Part shown: one piece after another, positions 1-7,216 of the stretch
How the letters are laid out: each line of letters begins with the position of its first letter
Position numbering within the stretch: position 1 is the stretch's first letter
NCBI GenBank assembly: GCA_030602145.1
Contig: JAUWAH010000045.1
Coordinates: 1-10,348, forward strand
Source of the DNA: Desulfobulbus sp.
GTDB taxonomy: Bacteria > Desulfobacterota > Desulfobulbia > Desulfobulbales > Desulfobulbaceae
Length of the DNA stretch: 10,348 nucleotides
Reading direction: 5' to 3'
Position numbers and translations under genes: made by a program
The notes under the pieces: generated by a model
What the model was told of the DNA's origin: nothing
Seen by the model: the letters and a program-made list of their open reading frames with translations, nothing else
The model's database searches: none

Positions 1-44
1 GGTTTTACTCCTACGAGTGACCGACCGCAGGTTACCAGGACAAG

Positions 45-545
45 ATGGCCAAGGGCGAGCAAATCGGACACCCGGAAACATCGATGGAGAACGCAGTGAA
101 CGAATCGGCCTTTCAGGATCAATACCCCGATGACTACGCGCACTGCTACGGCTGCGGCCGGCTCAATCCCCGGGGACTGCACCTGACAAGCTTCTGGGAT
201 GGCGAGGAGACCGTCTGCCGTTTCACGCCGGGTTCACACTATTCCGGCGGGTTTCCCGGTTTTTTGTACGGTGGCATGATCGCCTCGCTGATCGATTGCC
301 ATGGCGCGGGAACGGCGGCGGCGGCCAAGGCCAGGCAAGACGGCCAGTCCATCTCACGCTTTGTCACCGCCTCGCTGAAGGTCGACTATCTGGCCCCGAC
401 CCCGATCAACAAGGAACTGGAGGTGCGCGGCAAGGTGGTCGAGATCAAGGGCCGCAAGGTAACCGTCGACCTGTGGGTCATCGCCGCCGGGACGACCTGC
501 GCCAAGGGAACCGTCCTCTACGTGCAGCTCAAGGGGCAAGAGTAA
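45..545 (+). CDS. PaaI-like hotdog-fold acyl-CoA thioesterase
   Basis: Probable acyl-CoA thioesterase, hydrolysing an acyl-CoA to free acid and CoA in the cytoplasm. The 166-residue length fits a single hotdog domain. Residues 34-46 carry a CYGCG-x-x-N-x-x-GL segment typical of PaaI/THEM4-like proteins. Residues 75-86 (YGGMIASLIDCH) match the family's hydrophobic helix with the HGG...D active-site pattern, with Tyr in place of the usual His and Asp84 retained. The strands LKVDYLAPTP and ELEVRGKVVEIKGRKV are typical of the fold. An AGGA at 37-40 lies 4 bases before the ATG at 45. A second in-frame ATG at 84 would remove 13 poorly conserved residues and may be the true start. It lies about 190 bases upstream of an acyl-CoA dehydrogenase on the same strand, so a role in controlling acyl-CoA pools for that pathway is plausible. 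The substrate cannot be told from sequence. Confidence 0.85.
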   Translation: MAKGEQIGHPETSMENAVNESAFQDQYPDDYAHCYGCGRLNPRGLHLTSFWDGEETVCRFTPGSHYSGGFPGFLYGGMIASLIDCHGAGTAAAAKARQDGQSISRFVTASLKVDYLAPTPINKELEVRGKVVEIKGRKVTVDLWVIAAGTTCAKGTVLYVQLKGQE

Positions 546-737
546 GGCGCCGGTCCGGCCGGCGAAACGGTGCGATTCCCGTGATGCACCGAGAAAACGG
601 GATCCGGCGGGGCCTGCCCGGGCAGGTGGGCACCGTTCGGAGAGCCAGGCACTGAGGGAGGAGCCGCAAGGTGCCGACCGACCGGGGCCGAACACTGAAC
701 AGAGAAGACAAGACAATGTCTTGGGGGAGTGACGCAC
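546..737 (+). other. Hairpin-rich gap before the acyl-CoA dehydrogenase
   Basis: I see no gene in this 192-base gap and no convincing -35/-10 pair. Several inverted repeats are present: CGCCGG at 548-553 with CCGGCG at 559-564; CGGTGC at 568-573 with GCACCG at 586-591; a perfect 14-base palindrome CCTGCCCGGGCAGG at 613-626; and CAAGAC at 709-714 with GTCTTG at 718-723. The last touches the ribosome binding site. None is followed by a T-run, so they do not look like intrinsic terminators. They could structure an untranslated leader, or simply reflect the high GC content. Confidence 0.45.
724..731 (+). promoter_or_regulatory. Ribosome binding site that sets the dehydrogenase start
   Basis: A GGGGGAG run at 723-729 lies 8 bases before the ATG at 738. 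An upstream in-frame GTG at 729 overlaps this run and would have no binding site of its own, so 738 is the better start. A 6-bp hairpin (709-723, 3-base loop) sits immediately upstream of the run. Confidence 0.7.
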
Positions 738-1883
738 ATGCAATTCGAGTTGACTGAAGAGCAAAACCTGATTCGCGACATGGTACGAAGCTTTGCCGAA
801 ACAGAGGTGGCACCGTCCGCCACCGAACGGGACGAGACCGAACACTTCGATCGGGCCCTGATGTTCGACCGGTTGGCCGAACTGGGCCTGACCGGCATCG
901 TTTTTCCGGAGGAGTACGGCGGAGCCGGCGCCGATTATATCAGCTACGCCATAGCCGTCGAAGAACTCTCCCGCGTTTGCGGCTCCACCGGCGTTACCCT
1001 GTCGGCCCACCTGTCGCTTTGTGCCAACCCGATCTACATGTTCGGGACCGAGGCCCAGAAGCAGAAATTCCTGGTGCCGCTGGCCAAGGGTGAGAAGATC
1101 GGCGCCTTCGGCCTGACCGAACCTTCCGCCGGTTCCGATGCGGGCGGTACCAGAACCACCGCCACCCGTGACGGCAACGACTGGATTCTCAACGGCTCCA
1201 AAATATTCATCACCAATGCCGGCGAGGCTGAGATTTACGTGGTTCTGGCTCGAAGCGACAAGGGTGCCGAAAAGCATCGCGGCATCAGCGCCTTCATCGT
1301 CGAAAAGGGGACACCGGGGTTCTCCTTTGGCAAGAAGGAGAAGAAGATGGGTATCCGTTCCTCCCCTACCATGGAACTGGTGTTTGAAAACTGCCGCATC
1401 CCCGTCGACAACCTGCTCGGCCAGGAAGGTCAGGGATTCAAGGTGGCCATGAAGACCCTGGACGGCGGCCGGATCGGTATCGCCGCCCAAGCGCTCGGCA
1501 TCGCCCAAGGCGCCTTTGACGCCGCCCTTGCCTACACCAAGGAGCGTGAGCAGTTCAATAAACCGATCGCCTCTTTCCAGGGCGTTTCCTTCCAACTGGC
1601 CGACATGGCCACCCAGATCGAGGCAGCCCGGCTGCTGATCTACAATGCGGCCTATCGCGCCAGTGCCGGCCTCTCCTACTCGCAGGAATCGGCCATGGCC
1701 AAACTCTTCGCCAGCGAAACCGCCATGCGGGTCACCACCCAGGCGGTGCAGCTGCATGGCGGTTATGGCTACACGCGTGAGTTTCCGGTCGAAAGAATGA
1801 TGCGCGACGCCAAGATCACCGAGATCTACGAAGGCACCAGCGAAGTGCAACGGGTGGTGATCGGTGCGGGATTGACCAAGTAA
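738..1883 (+). CDS. Acyl-CoA dehydrogenase (short-chain/butyryl-CoA type)
   Basis: FAD enzyme introducing the alpha-beta double bond into an acyl-CoA, the first oxidation of beta-oxidation, and passing electrons to ETF. From the ATG at 738 it has 381 residues, the normal family length. Visible signatures are the N-terminal helical domain starting [17 protein letters not shown], the signature [14 protein letters not shown] at 124-137, the FAD/substrate region around [18 protein letters not shown] (243-260), the EREQFNKPI segment (269-277), and [22 protein letters not shown] (338-359, key residues HGGYGY). The catalytic base is Glu365 in IYEGTSEVQ, the position used by short- and medium-chain dehydrogenases (not the isovaleryl/long-chain position). 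The downstream ETF and ETF-quinone oxidoreductase genes give it a complete electron route. Chain-length preference is inferred; the sequence is closest in style to butyryl-CoA dehydrogenases. In a syntroph or sulfate reducer it could work in the oxidative direction with menaquinone as final acceptor. Confidence 0.95.
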   Translation: MQFELTEEQNLIRDMVRSFAETEVAPSATERDETEHFDRALMFDRLAELGLTGIVFPEEYGGAGADYISYAIAVEELSRVCGSTGVTLSAHLSLCANPIYMFGTEAQKQKFLVPLAKGEKIGAFGLTEPSAGSDAGGTRTTATRDGNDWILNGSKIFITNAGEAEIYVVLARSDKGAEKHRGISAFIVEKGTPGFSFGKKEKKMGIRSSPTMELVFENCRIPVDNLLGQEGQGFKVAMKTLDGGRIGIAAQALGIAQGAFDAALAYTKEREQFNKPIASFQGVSFQLADMATQIEAARLLIYNAAYRASAGLSYSQESAMAKLFASETAMRVTTQAVQLHGGYGYTREFPVERMMRDAKITEIYEGTSEVQRVVIGAGLTK

Positions 1884-1931
1884 CCGACGTAACCGGTCCT
1901 ATGGCCGGTCATCCGACCCGTTGAGGAAATC

Positions 1932-1967
1932 GAGAAGAGAGCAACGGCGCAAGCCGCCTCTCTTCTT
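1932..1967 (+). terminator. Long hairpin with GCAA tetraloop between dehydrogenase and FeS oxidoreductase
   Basis: GAAGAGAG (1934-1941) pairs perfectly with CTCTCTTC (1958-1965), extended by one A-T pair and one G-T pair. Inside it, CGGC (1945-1948) pairs with GCCG (1953-1956) around GCAA, a GNRA-type tetraloop. An asymmetric CAA/C internal loop separates the two helices. The tail reads TTCTGT, too poor in T for a strong intrinsic terminator, and the next gene belongs to the same pathway. It may act as a partial terminator, an mRNA-stability element or a processing site. Confidence 0.4.
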
Positions 1968-2023
1968 CTGTACACGCATCATGGACGACAACGTCCGCTG
2001 GGGGAAGAGAAGGGGGAGTCTGG

Positions 2024-4018
2024 ATGGAGTTTACCCGTGAAATATATTGGAATGTCGGGCATGGGTGGACGACCTTGGCGCCCATGTACGGCCTCTTGCT
2101 CGTCGCCCTGGCTGTGTTTGACCTGGGAATGTACAAGCGCTTGAAGGTCTATCGCCTCGGTCATCCCCTTGATCGGACCGATCAGCGGGGAGAACGGTTC
2201 AGGTTCCTGGTCGACAACGTCCTTCTCCAGGCCAAAGTATTACGCGTGCCCGGTGCAGGCAGCGCCCACGCTCTTTTCTTCTGGAGTTTCTTCGTTCTGG
2301 TCATCGGCACCTCGCTCATCGTCATCCAGGCCGATTTCACCGACCTCTTCTTCGGGATCAAGTTTCTCAAGGGAACCTTTTACAAGCTATTCTCGCTGAC
2401 CCTCGATCTGGCCGGGTTAGTAGCCATCCTCATGCTTGGCGGTCTCATGGTGCGCCGCTATCTGATCCGGCCGGAGGGACTGGTGACCAAGGGTGACGAC
2501 GCCCTCATGCACGGCCTGCTCCTTGCCATCCTGATCACCGGCTTTCTCATCGAGGGCGCCCGGATGGCGGTGACCGAGATGGGGACGCCACTTGCGCCCT
2601 GGTCGCCGGTTGGCTGGGGAATAGCCGCCCTGCTGACGGCAATGGACGAGGCGAGCCTTCGCACCCTCCACGCCGGCCTCTGGTGGGTGCACCTGCTGCT
2701 GGCGCTGGGATTCATCGCCGTTATTCCCTTCTCCAAATTCCGTCACATCGTCACCACCAGCGCCAATTACTTCTTCGCCGATCGCGGTCCGACCGGGAAA
2801 TTGACCACAGTCAACCTGGAAGATGAAAACACGGAAAAGTTCGGCGCCAATCAGGTGACCGACCTGAGTTGGAAAGACATCTTCGACGCCGACGCCTGCA
2901 CCCTTTGCAAGCGCTGCCAGGACCGCTGTCCGGCCTCTCTTACCGGTAAGCCGCTTTCCCCCATGCAGGTGGTCAACCAGATCGGTGAGGTCGCCTTTGC
3001 CGATCCGGCAACCAACCTGATCGACACCGTCGGTCGTGAAGCCATCTGGGCCTGCACGACCTGCCGCGCTTGCCAGGATATCTGTCCGGCCTCTATCGAG
3101 CACGTGGGTAAAATCGTCGAGATGCGCCGCAACCTGGTGCTGATGGAAGGGGAGTTCCCCGGCGAGGAGGTGATGACCGCCATGGAGCAGACCGAGGTCA
3201 ACGGCAATCCCCTGGGCATGGGATATGCCTCCCGGGGCGACTGGGCCGAACCGCTGGGCGTCAAACCGCTTGCCGACGATCCGGAGGTGGATGTGCTCTA
3301 TTTTGTCGGTTGCTACGCCTCCTTCGACAAACGCAACATCGCCGTGGCCACCAGTTTTATCAAACTCTGCCAGGCTGCCGGGATCAAGGTCGGCATCCTT
3401 GGCAAAGAGGAGAAATGCTGCGGCGAGCCGATGCGGAAGATGGGCAACGAATACCTCTACCAGACCCTGGCCATGGAGATGGTCGAGGTCATCAAGGGTT
3501 ACGGCGTCAAACAGATCGTCACCACCTGCCCGCACTGTTTTAATACCCTGGCCAAAGACTACCGCGATTTCGATTTCGATGTCGAGGTCGTCCCCCATGC
3601 CGTGTTTCTCGACCGGCTGACCGCCGCTGGCAAACTGCCGATCAAGGCCGAACCGTTCACCTGCACCTATCACGATTCCTGTTACCTGGGGCGGCACAAC
3701 GACATCTACGACGTGCCGAGGAAACTGGTTCGGGCGGCCGGCGGTCACATCACCGAGATGGCCAAAAACCGAGATCAGGCCTTTTGCTGCAGCGCCGGCG
3801 GCGGACGGATCATGGCCGAAGAGAAGCTGGGCGAACGGATCAACATCAAAAGGGTCCAGATGGCCGTGGCCACCGGGACGGGACAACTGCTGGCCAACTG
3901 TCCGTTCTGTCTGACCATGTTCGAGGATGGCGTCAAAGGCGCCGATGTCGAAGAGCAACTGCGTCCCAGGGATATCGCCGAGGTGCTGGCCGAACGGCTT
4001 GCCTCGACGAACGCGTGA
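2024..4018 (+). CDS. Membrane FeS ETF:menaquinone oxidoreductase (EMO-like, DUF224/CCG family)
   Basis: Probably moves electrons from reduced EtfAB into the menaquinone pool. It is the FeS counterpart, not a homologue, of the mitochondrial ETF-QO flavoprotein. The 664 residues divide into three parts. A nitrate-reductase-gamma-like membrane anchor has about five hydrophobic helices (roughly 16-38, 82-104, 124-146, 161-180, 217-238), with His163, His216, His223 and His241 as possible haem b ligands. Two ferredoxin-type [4Fe-4S] motifs follow: Cys292/295/298/302 and Cys344/347/350/354. Two heterodisulfide-reductase-like CCG motifs complete it: Cys430-x34-CysCys465/466-x35-CPHC (502-505) and Cys553-x34-CysCys588/589-x36-CPFC (626-629). 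The second motif reads CCS rather than CCG. A GGAG at 2015-2018 lies 5 bases before the ATG. The adjacent etfBA and acyl-CoA dehydrogenase support the role. Related glycolate/lactate-type FeS proteins and HdrD share the CCG domains, but not this anchor plus ETF context. Confidence 0.88.
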   Translation: MEFTREIYWNVGHGWTTLAPMYGLLLVALAVFDLGMYKRLKVYRLGHPLDRTDQRGERFRFLVDNVLLQAKVLRVPGAGSAHALFFWSFFVLVIGTSLIVIQADFTDLFFGIKFLKGTFYKLFSLTLDLAGLVAILMLGGLMVRRYLIRPEGLVTKGDDALMHGLLLAILITGFLIEGARMAVTEMGTPLAPWSPVGWGIAALLTAMDEASLRTLHAGLWWVHLLLALGFIAVIPFSKFRHIVTTSANYFFADRGPTGKLTTVNLEDENTEKFGANQVTDLSWKDIFDADACTLCKRCQDRCPASLTGKPLSPMQVVNQIGEVAFADPATNLIDTVGREAIWACTTCRACQDICPASIEHVGKIVEMRRNLVLMEGEFPGEEVMTAMEQTEVNGNPLGMGYASRGDWAEPLGVKPLADDPEVDVLYFVGCYASFDKRNIAVATSFIKLCQAAGIKVGILGKEEKCCGEPMRKMGNEYLYQTLAMEMVEVIKGYGVKQIVTTCPHCFNTLAKDYRDFDFDVEVVPHAVFLDRLTAAGKLPIKAEPFTCTYHDSCYLGRHNDIYDVPRKLVRAAGGHITEMAKNRDQAFCCSAGGGRIMAEEKLGERINIKRVQMAVATGTGQLLANCPFCLTMFEDGVKGADVEEQLRPRDIAEVLAERLASTNA

Positions 4019-4059
4019 ACCACCAACCACCATTTGCGTCTGCTTGCTGGAGGAATTGA

Positions 4060-4830
4060 ATGAACATACTGATCTGCATCAAACAGGTTCCCGACATGGA
4101 ATCGAAATTCAAGATCAACGGAGAGGGAACATGGTATGACCGGGCGGACCTGGCCTGGAGGATGAACGAATACGACGAATACGCCGTCGAGCAGGCGGTG
4201 CGGCTCAAGGAACAAGTCAAGGACGCCGACCTGACCGTGTTGTGCATCGGTCCGGATCAGGTGACCGAGACCATGAAAAAAGCCCTGGCCATGGGCTGTG
4301 ATCGCGGTGTCCACATCGCCGATGCCGATTCCGCCAAGCGGGAGCCGGTCGAAATCGCCGCGATGATCGCCGGGTTTGCCAAGGAGAAGAACTTTGACAT
4401 GATCTTCACCGGCATGCAGTCGCAGGATCGGGGCAGCGCCCAGGTCGGCGTCATGGTCGCCGAACTGCTCGGCATCCCGGCGGTGACCACCATTGTCGAT
4501 TTTGTCTACGACAATGGCGCCATCCAGGTCAAGCGCGAGTTGGAGGGTGGCTCCAAGGCCGTGGTTACGGCCACCACCCCGGTGCTGCTTACTTGTCAGC
4601 TGGGCCTCAACACGCCACGATATCCGACCCTGCCCAACATCATGAAGGCCAAAAAGAAGGAACTGCTGACCATGGCGCCGGACACCGGTGGTACCGGTTC
4701 CCGGCAGGAGATCGCCTCGTGCTCCTTCCCCGAGAAGAAGGGCGGCGGCCTGGTCCTGGAGGGCGATGTCGCCGAACTGGCCGATAAACTGATCCAACTG
4801 CTCAAAGAAAAAACCACTGTCTTGGCTTAG
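4060..4830 (+). CDS. etfB: Electron transfer flavoprotein beta subunit
   Basis: Beta subunit of the soluble ETF heterodimer that takes electrons from the acyl-CoA dehydrogenase. The 256-residue length is normal. It opens with the family-typical MNILICIKQVPD. The recognition loop TPRYPTLPNIMKAKKKEL (185-202) is strikingly like that of human ETF-beta, including Leu191, which corresponds to the leucine that docks into the dehydrogenase. The nucleotide-site segment reads MQSQDRGSAQVG (119-130): the AQVG part resembles bifurcating ETFs, but the acidic residue before it is replaced by Arg. With a membrane quinone reductase next door, a non-bifurcating role is favoured, with AMP rather than a second FAD in beta as in classical ETFs; this is inference. 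The gene starts 41 bases after the FeS oxidoreductase stop, with GGAGG at 4049-4053, and ends 9 bases before etfA, so one operon is likely. Confidence 0.95.
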   Translation: MNILICIKQVPDMESKFKINGEGTWYDRADLAWRMNEYDEYAVEQAVRLKEQVKDADLTVLCIGPDQVTETMKKALAMGCDRGVHIADADSAKREPVEIAAMIAGFAKEKNFDMIFTGMQSQDRGSAQVGVMVAELLGIPAVTTIVDFVYDNGAIQVKRELEGGSKAVVTATTPVLLTCQLGLNTPRYPTLPNIMKAKKKELLTMAPDTGGTGSRQEIASCSFPEKKGGGLVLEGDVAELADKLIQLLKEKTTVLA

Positions 4831-4839
4831 GAGAGACCC

Positions 4840-5757
4840 ATGAAGACCATACTTGTGGCAGAATTCCGGGAAGGAAAACTGCGCGCCGAATACAGCCAAC
4901 TGATCGCCTTTGCCCAGCAACAGCAAGCCGAAGCCGTCATGTTTCTCGTGGGCAACCCCAGCGAACTGCCCAAATTCAACGGCCCCCTCTACCTGGCCGA
5001 TGCCGGGAGATTCGGCGAATACAACCCCGCAGTGCACAAGCAACTGCTGCTTGACGTGATCGCCAAGGAACAGCCGGCGCAGATCGTTTTCCTCCACTCG
5101 TCCTATGGCTGGGATCTGGCTCCCAGGATCGCGGTGGCCCTCAAGGCGGCCCAGGTTTCCGAAGTCGTTGCCGTCGACAACGGCCTACCGGTGGTGCCGG
5201 CCTGCAATGCCAAACTGCGGAGGATCATCAAACCTACCACACCGCAGAGCGTCCTCACCATTCAGGCCGGTGCCTTCGGCCTGGACGACGAACCGTCGGG
5301 CACTCCCAATGTCATCGCCGTCGAGACCGAAACCGTCGGCACGGTCCAGTGCACCGGGTATGAAGCGGCAAAGATTGAAGGGGTGGATCTGACCAAGGCC
5401 GAGGTCATCGTCAGTGCCGGCCGCGGGGTGGGCAAGCCGGAAAACGTGGCCATGGTGCAGGCTCTGGCCAAGGCGCTGGGCGGTGAGTACGGGGCCAGCC
5501 GGCCGGTGGTCGACGCCGGCTGGGTCGACCATAATCGCCAGGTTGGCACCACCGGCAGTACGGTCACACCCAAGCTGTACGTGGCCTGCGGTATCTCCGG
5601 CGCCATCCAGCATCTGGCCGGCATGAAGAAATCCGATTTCATCGTGGCCATCAACACCGACAAGGATGCACCCATCGGCGAGGTGGCCAATGTGCTGGTG
5701 GTGGCCGACCTGAAGCAGTTCCTGCCGGTGCTCACCGAGAAGCTCAACGCCCGGTAA
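4840..5757 (+). CDS. etfA: Electron transfer flavoprotein alpha subunit
   Basis: Alpha subunit of ETF, holding the electron-shuttling FAD in its C-terminal domain. At 305 residues it is normal for a plain EtfA, with no N-terminal ferredoxin extension. FAD-binding features are all present: GRGVGKPEN (195-202 region), GASRPVVDAGW (218-228, with Ser220-Arg221), QVGTTG (234-239), GISGAIQHLAGMK (251-263), AINTDKDAPI (270-279) and VVADL (287-291). The N-terminal half is more divergent, as is usual. The start has GGAGAG at 4831-4836, just after the etfB stop. A strong terminator 42 bases after the stop marks the operon end. The order dehydrogenase, FeS quinone oxidoreductase, etfB, etfA makes the whole electron path from acyl-CoA to quinone one transcription unit or a closely linked set. 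Confidence 0.95.
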   Translation: MKTILVAEFREGKLRAEYSQLIAFAQQQQAEAVMFLVGNPSELPKFNGPLYLADAGRFGEYNPAVHKQLLLDVIAKEQPAQIVFLHSSYGWDLAPRIAVALKAAQVSEVVAVDNGLPVVPACNAKLRRIIKPTTPQSVLTIQAGAFGLDDEPSGTPNVIAVETETVGTVQCTGYEAAKIEGVDLTKAEVIVSAGRGVGKPENVAMVQALAKALGGEYGASRPVVDAGWVDHNRQVGTTGSTVTPKLYVACGISGAIQHLAGMKKSDFIVAINTDKDAPIGEVANVLVVADLKQFLPVLTEKLNAR

Positions 5758-5798
5758 GCCCCCGGAACAGCCGTCTCTCCAACCCCGGGCTTTTCTTG

Positions 5799-5833
5799 CG
5801 CCGCACGGACTGGCATGGTCCGTGCGGCGTTTT
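5799..5833 (+). terminator. Intrinsic terminator of the etf operon
   Basis: A perfect 12-bp stem (CGCCGCACGGAC at 5799-5810 with GTCCGTGCGGCG at 5818-5829) has a 7-base loop and is followed by TTTTC. A weaker stem just upstream (CCCGG 5761-5765 with CCGGG 5785-5789, then CTTTTCTT) may add to termination. Confidence 0.88.
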
Positions 5834-6046
5834 CTGATGCCCTTGTCCGTCCCGTCCCTTCCTTTTTACCATGATGACCGGCTCATAGAGAACCATCGGG
5901 CAATACCGGACATCGTCGCTCCGGAACGCAGCGAAGCGCGAAAGATTGTTTTGGCGGCTTTCCGCGAACACCACCTTTGCCATCCACCGATGGTGACCAT
6001 TGGGCACAGCACCGATCTCCCCAGTCATCGGCCCATCTTGCATCGT
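5834..6046. other. Gap without a supported gene
   Basis: Only short open frames cross this stretch, on either strand. None has a ribosome binding site or recognisable protein features, and those that extend further run into the terminator hairpins on each side. I see no repeat, RNA gene or promoter I can defend. Confidence 0.6.
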
Positions 6047-6085
6047 CAAAAAAAAGAAGGCCGCCTTCCCCGGGGGAAGGCGGCC
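6047..6085 (-). terminator. Intrinsic terminator of the leftward Tim44-domain gene
   Basis: An 11-bp stem (GGCCGCCTTCC at 6059-6069 with GGAAGGCGGCC at 6075-6085) surrounds a 5-base loop. Read on the minus strand it is followed by TTC and then eight T (complement of 6048-6055). It lies 30 bases past the stop of the 6115-7065 gene. The + strand side lacks a T-run, so it acts leftward. Confidence 0.9.
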
Positions 6086-6114
6086 CACATCATGGCAAGA
6101 AGAAAAGCGACTGG

Positions 6115-7065
6115 CTACTCTTCGGCTACCTCAATGCCCTCCAGTTTCCAATCCTCGGTGCGGATCGGCCGGGCCCAGGTCCAACGCTCGGCGAATTTCA
6201 CCGGTTCGGTCATGCTGCCCTCGACGAGGGCGCCGGTTGCTTCGTTCACCTTGTAATCAAGCAGGTTGGCGGTAAAGAGTACGGTGATGAAATCCTCGCC
6301 TCCTTCGCTGCCGGCGGCGACGATCTCCACGCGGCGGATGGCGATACTCTCCAGTTTATTGATCACCCCCTGTTCCCGCATGCGGCTGAAATGTTCCTCA
6401 TATTCGGCCGCCAACTGGCTGCCCAACAGATGGCGGTAGGAATCCAGGTCACGGCGCATCCAACCTGCCTGCACCTTGAAGAAGACATCCGAGGCAATCT
6501 CCAGGAAATATTTCTCGTCAAAGCCCCGGTCGGTCAGGCGGATGGCAGCCAGTCCCTCTTCCACCGAATCGACTGACTGGATCGGCGGGATGGGGGGCAC
6601 CGGAGGTACGGAGCCGCCCCCGAAGGAACCTGGTCCGCTCTGAAATCTGTTGGGCTCGGGCGGCGCCTGATAGCCTGCCGCGGAAGGGGCGGGAGGCCGA
6701 TTGACAAAGCGCTTGTAGAGAAAATAGCCCACACCGCCAAGGAGCAGTAACGGCAGAATCCCCATGCCGCTGCCGCCCATGCCGAACATGCTGCCCAGGA
6801 GCAGGCCGCCCAGTGCGCCGCCAACCAGGCCACCCATCAACCCCCGGCCAATGCCGCCGCCTTGCTGCGGGGTCTGTTGTTGGCGCTGTTGCCCGAATTG
6901 ACTGCCCCCCGGCTGGGCGGATGGCTGATTAGAAGGGCTGCTGAACGATCGCCCTCCGGATTTGGACCTGGCGTCGGCATATTCAGTGGTCAAGCCGGCT
7001 TCCATGAAGGCCAGAGTAAACAAGACAAGCAGAAAAGGGGTGCAACGTTGGAGAAGTGCAAGCAT
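6115..7065 (-). CDS. Exported Tim44-like domain protein
   Basis: Predicted envelope protein of 316 residues with a C-terminal Tim44-like domain. In mitochondria this fold binds membrane and import-motor partners; bacterial members are poorly characterised. Residues 1-32 look like a signal sequence or anchor (hydrophobic 9-20, then AGLTTEYADA). A low-complexity Ser/Gln/Gly/Pro stretch covers 33-70. A glycine-rich hydrophobic segment at 69-96 and a second hydrophobic helix at 101-117 are followed by KRF and a Pro-rich linker (about 123-165). The Tim44-like domain runs from about 181 to 314 (from FDEKYFLEIASDVFFKVQAGW to the conserved WTWARP and WKLEGI near the end). The ATG at 7065 is chosen because a promoter lies at 7199-7172, which excludes the longer open frame reaching 7275; the bases GGACGGA just upstream may serve as binding site. 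It is monocistronic, with its own terminator. A link to membrane protein quality control is suggested by its neighbours only. Confidence 0.85.
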   Translation of the reverse strand: MLALLQRCTPFLLVLFTLAFMEAGLTTEYADARSKSGGRSFSSPSNQPSAQPGGSQFGQQRQQQTPQQGGGIGRGLMGGLVGGALGGLLLGSMFGMGGSGMGILPLLLLGGVGYFLYKRFVNRPPAPSAAGYQAPPEPNRFQSGPGSFGGGSVPPVPPIPPIQSVDSVEEGLAAIRLTDRGFDEKYFLEIASDVFFKVQAGWMRRDLDSYRHLLGSQLAAEYEEHFSRMREQGVINKLESIAIRRVEIVAAGSEGGEDFITVLFTANLLDYKVNEATGALVEGSMTEPVKFAERWTWARPIRTEDWKLEGIEVAEE

Positions 7066-7171
7066 GATGAATCCGTCCAATGATGGTTGGGGGTGCGGCG
7101 AAAGAACACTTGCGCCGGTCGAAACAGAGCAGTTGCGCAACGATGCAGCCCTGCTTACGATGAACTTTGAT

Positions 7172-7199
7172 ATTGTAATGGCAGCGTCCGTCTTGTCAA
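7172..7199 (-). promoter_or_regulatory. Sigma70-like promoter for the Tim44-domain gene
   Basis: On the minus strand a consensus TTGACA (7199-7194) is followed after 16 bases by TACAAT (7177-7172), five of six matching the -10 consensus. Transcription would start near 7165, leaving a leader of about 100 bases before the ATG at 7065. Confidence 0.7.
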
Positions 7200-7216
7200 G
7201 CAATACCGGTTGACAA
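7193..7216. repeat. Operator-like dyad in the divergent promoter region
   Basis: TTGTCAA (7193-7199) and TTGACAA (7210-7216) form a perfect 7-bp inverted repeat with a 10-base spacer. The left arm is the -35 box of the leftward promoter. The right arm contains a second TTGACA on the + strand, but no fitting -10 box follows it. It could be a regulator site or a chance pairing of two -35-like sequences. Confidence 0.4.

Noticed and set aside
1..44. Tail of an upstream gene ending in TGA at 18-20.
   Set aside because: Only five codons precede the stop in that frame, too few to assign a product or even confirm coding.
561..660. Fragments reminiscent of a cobalamin riboswitch (GGTGCGATTCC, AAAACGGGATCC, GAGCCAGG-like pieces).
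   Set aside because: The pieces are in the wrong order relative to the known element, the full B12 box is absent, and the downstream gene has no cobalamin link.
354..1850. Long open frame on the minus strand, 498 codons.
   Set aside because: It is antisense to the thioesterase and the dehydrogenase, both of which have clear family motifs. Its translation is compositionally odd, rich in Gly, His and Asp, and lacks any domain; this is usual for GC-rich shadow frames.
1981..2040. Short open frame of 19 codons that could be a leader peptide before the FeS oxidoreductase.
   Set aside because: No ribosome binding site precedes it, its composition is unremarkable with no run of regulatory codons, and it overlaps the oxidoreductase start only by chance.
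2417..4033. Long open frame on the minus strand, 538 codons, opposite the FeS oxidoreductase.
   Set aside because: The sense strand encodes all 16 expected ligand cysteines with family spacing. The antisense product shows no domain and no ribosome binding site.
5822..6256. Possible small protein on the + strand, 144 codons.
   Set aside because: It starts inside the etf terminator stem, runs through the oppositely oriented terminator and into the antisense of the Tim44-domain gene, and has no recognisable features.
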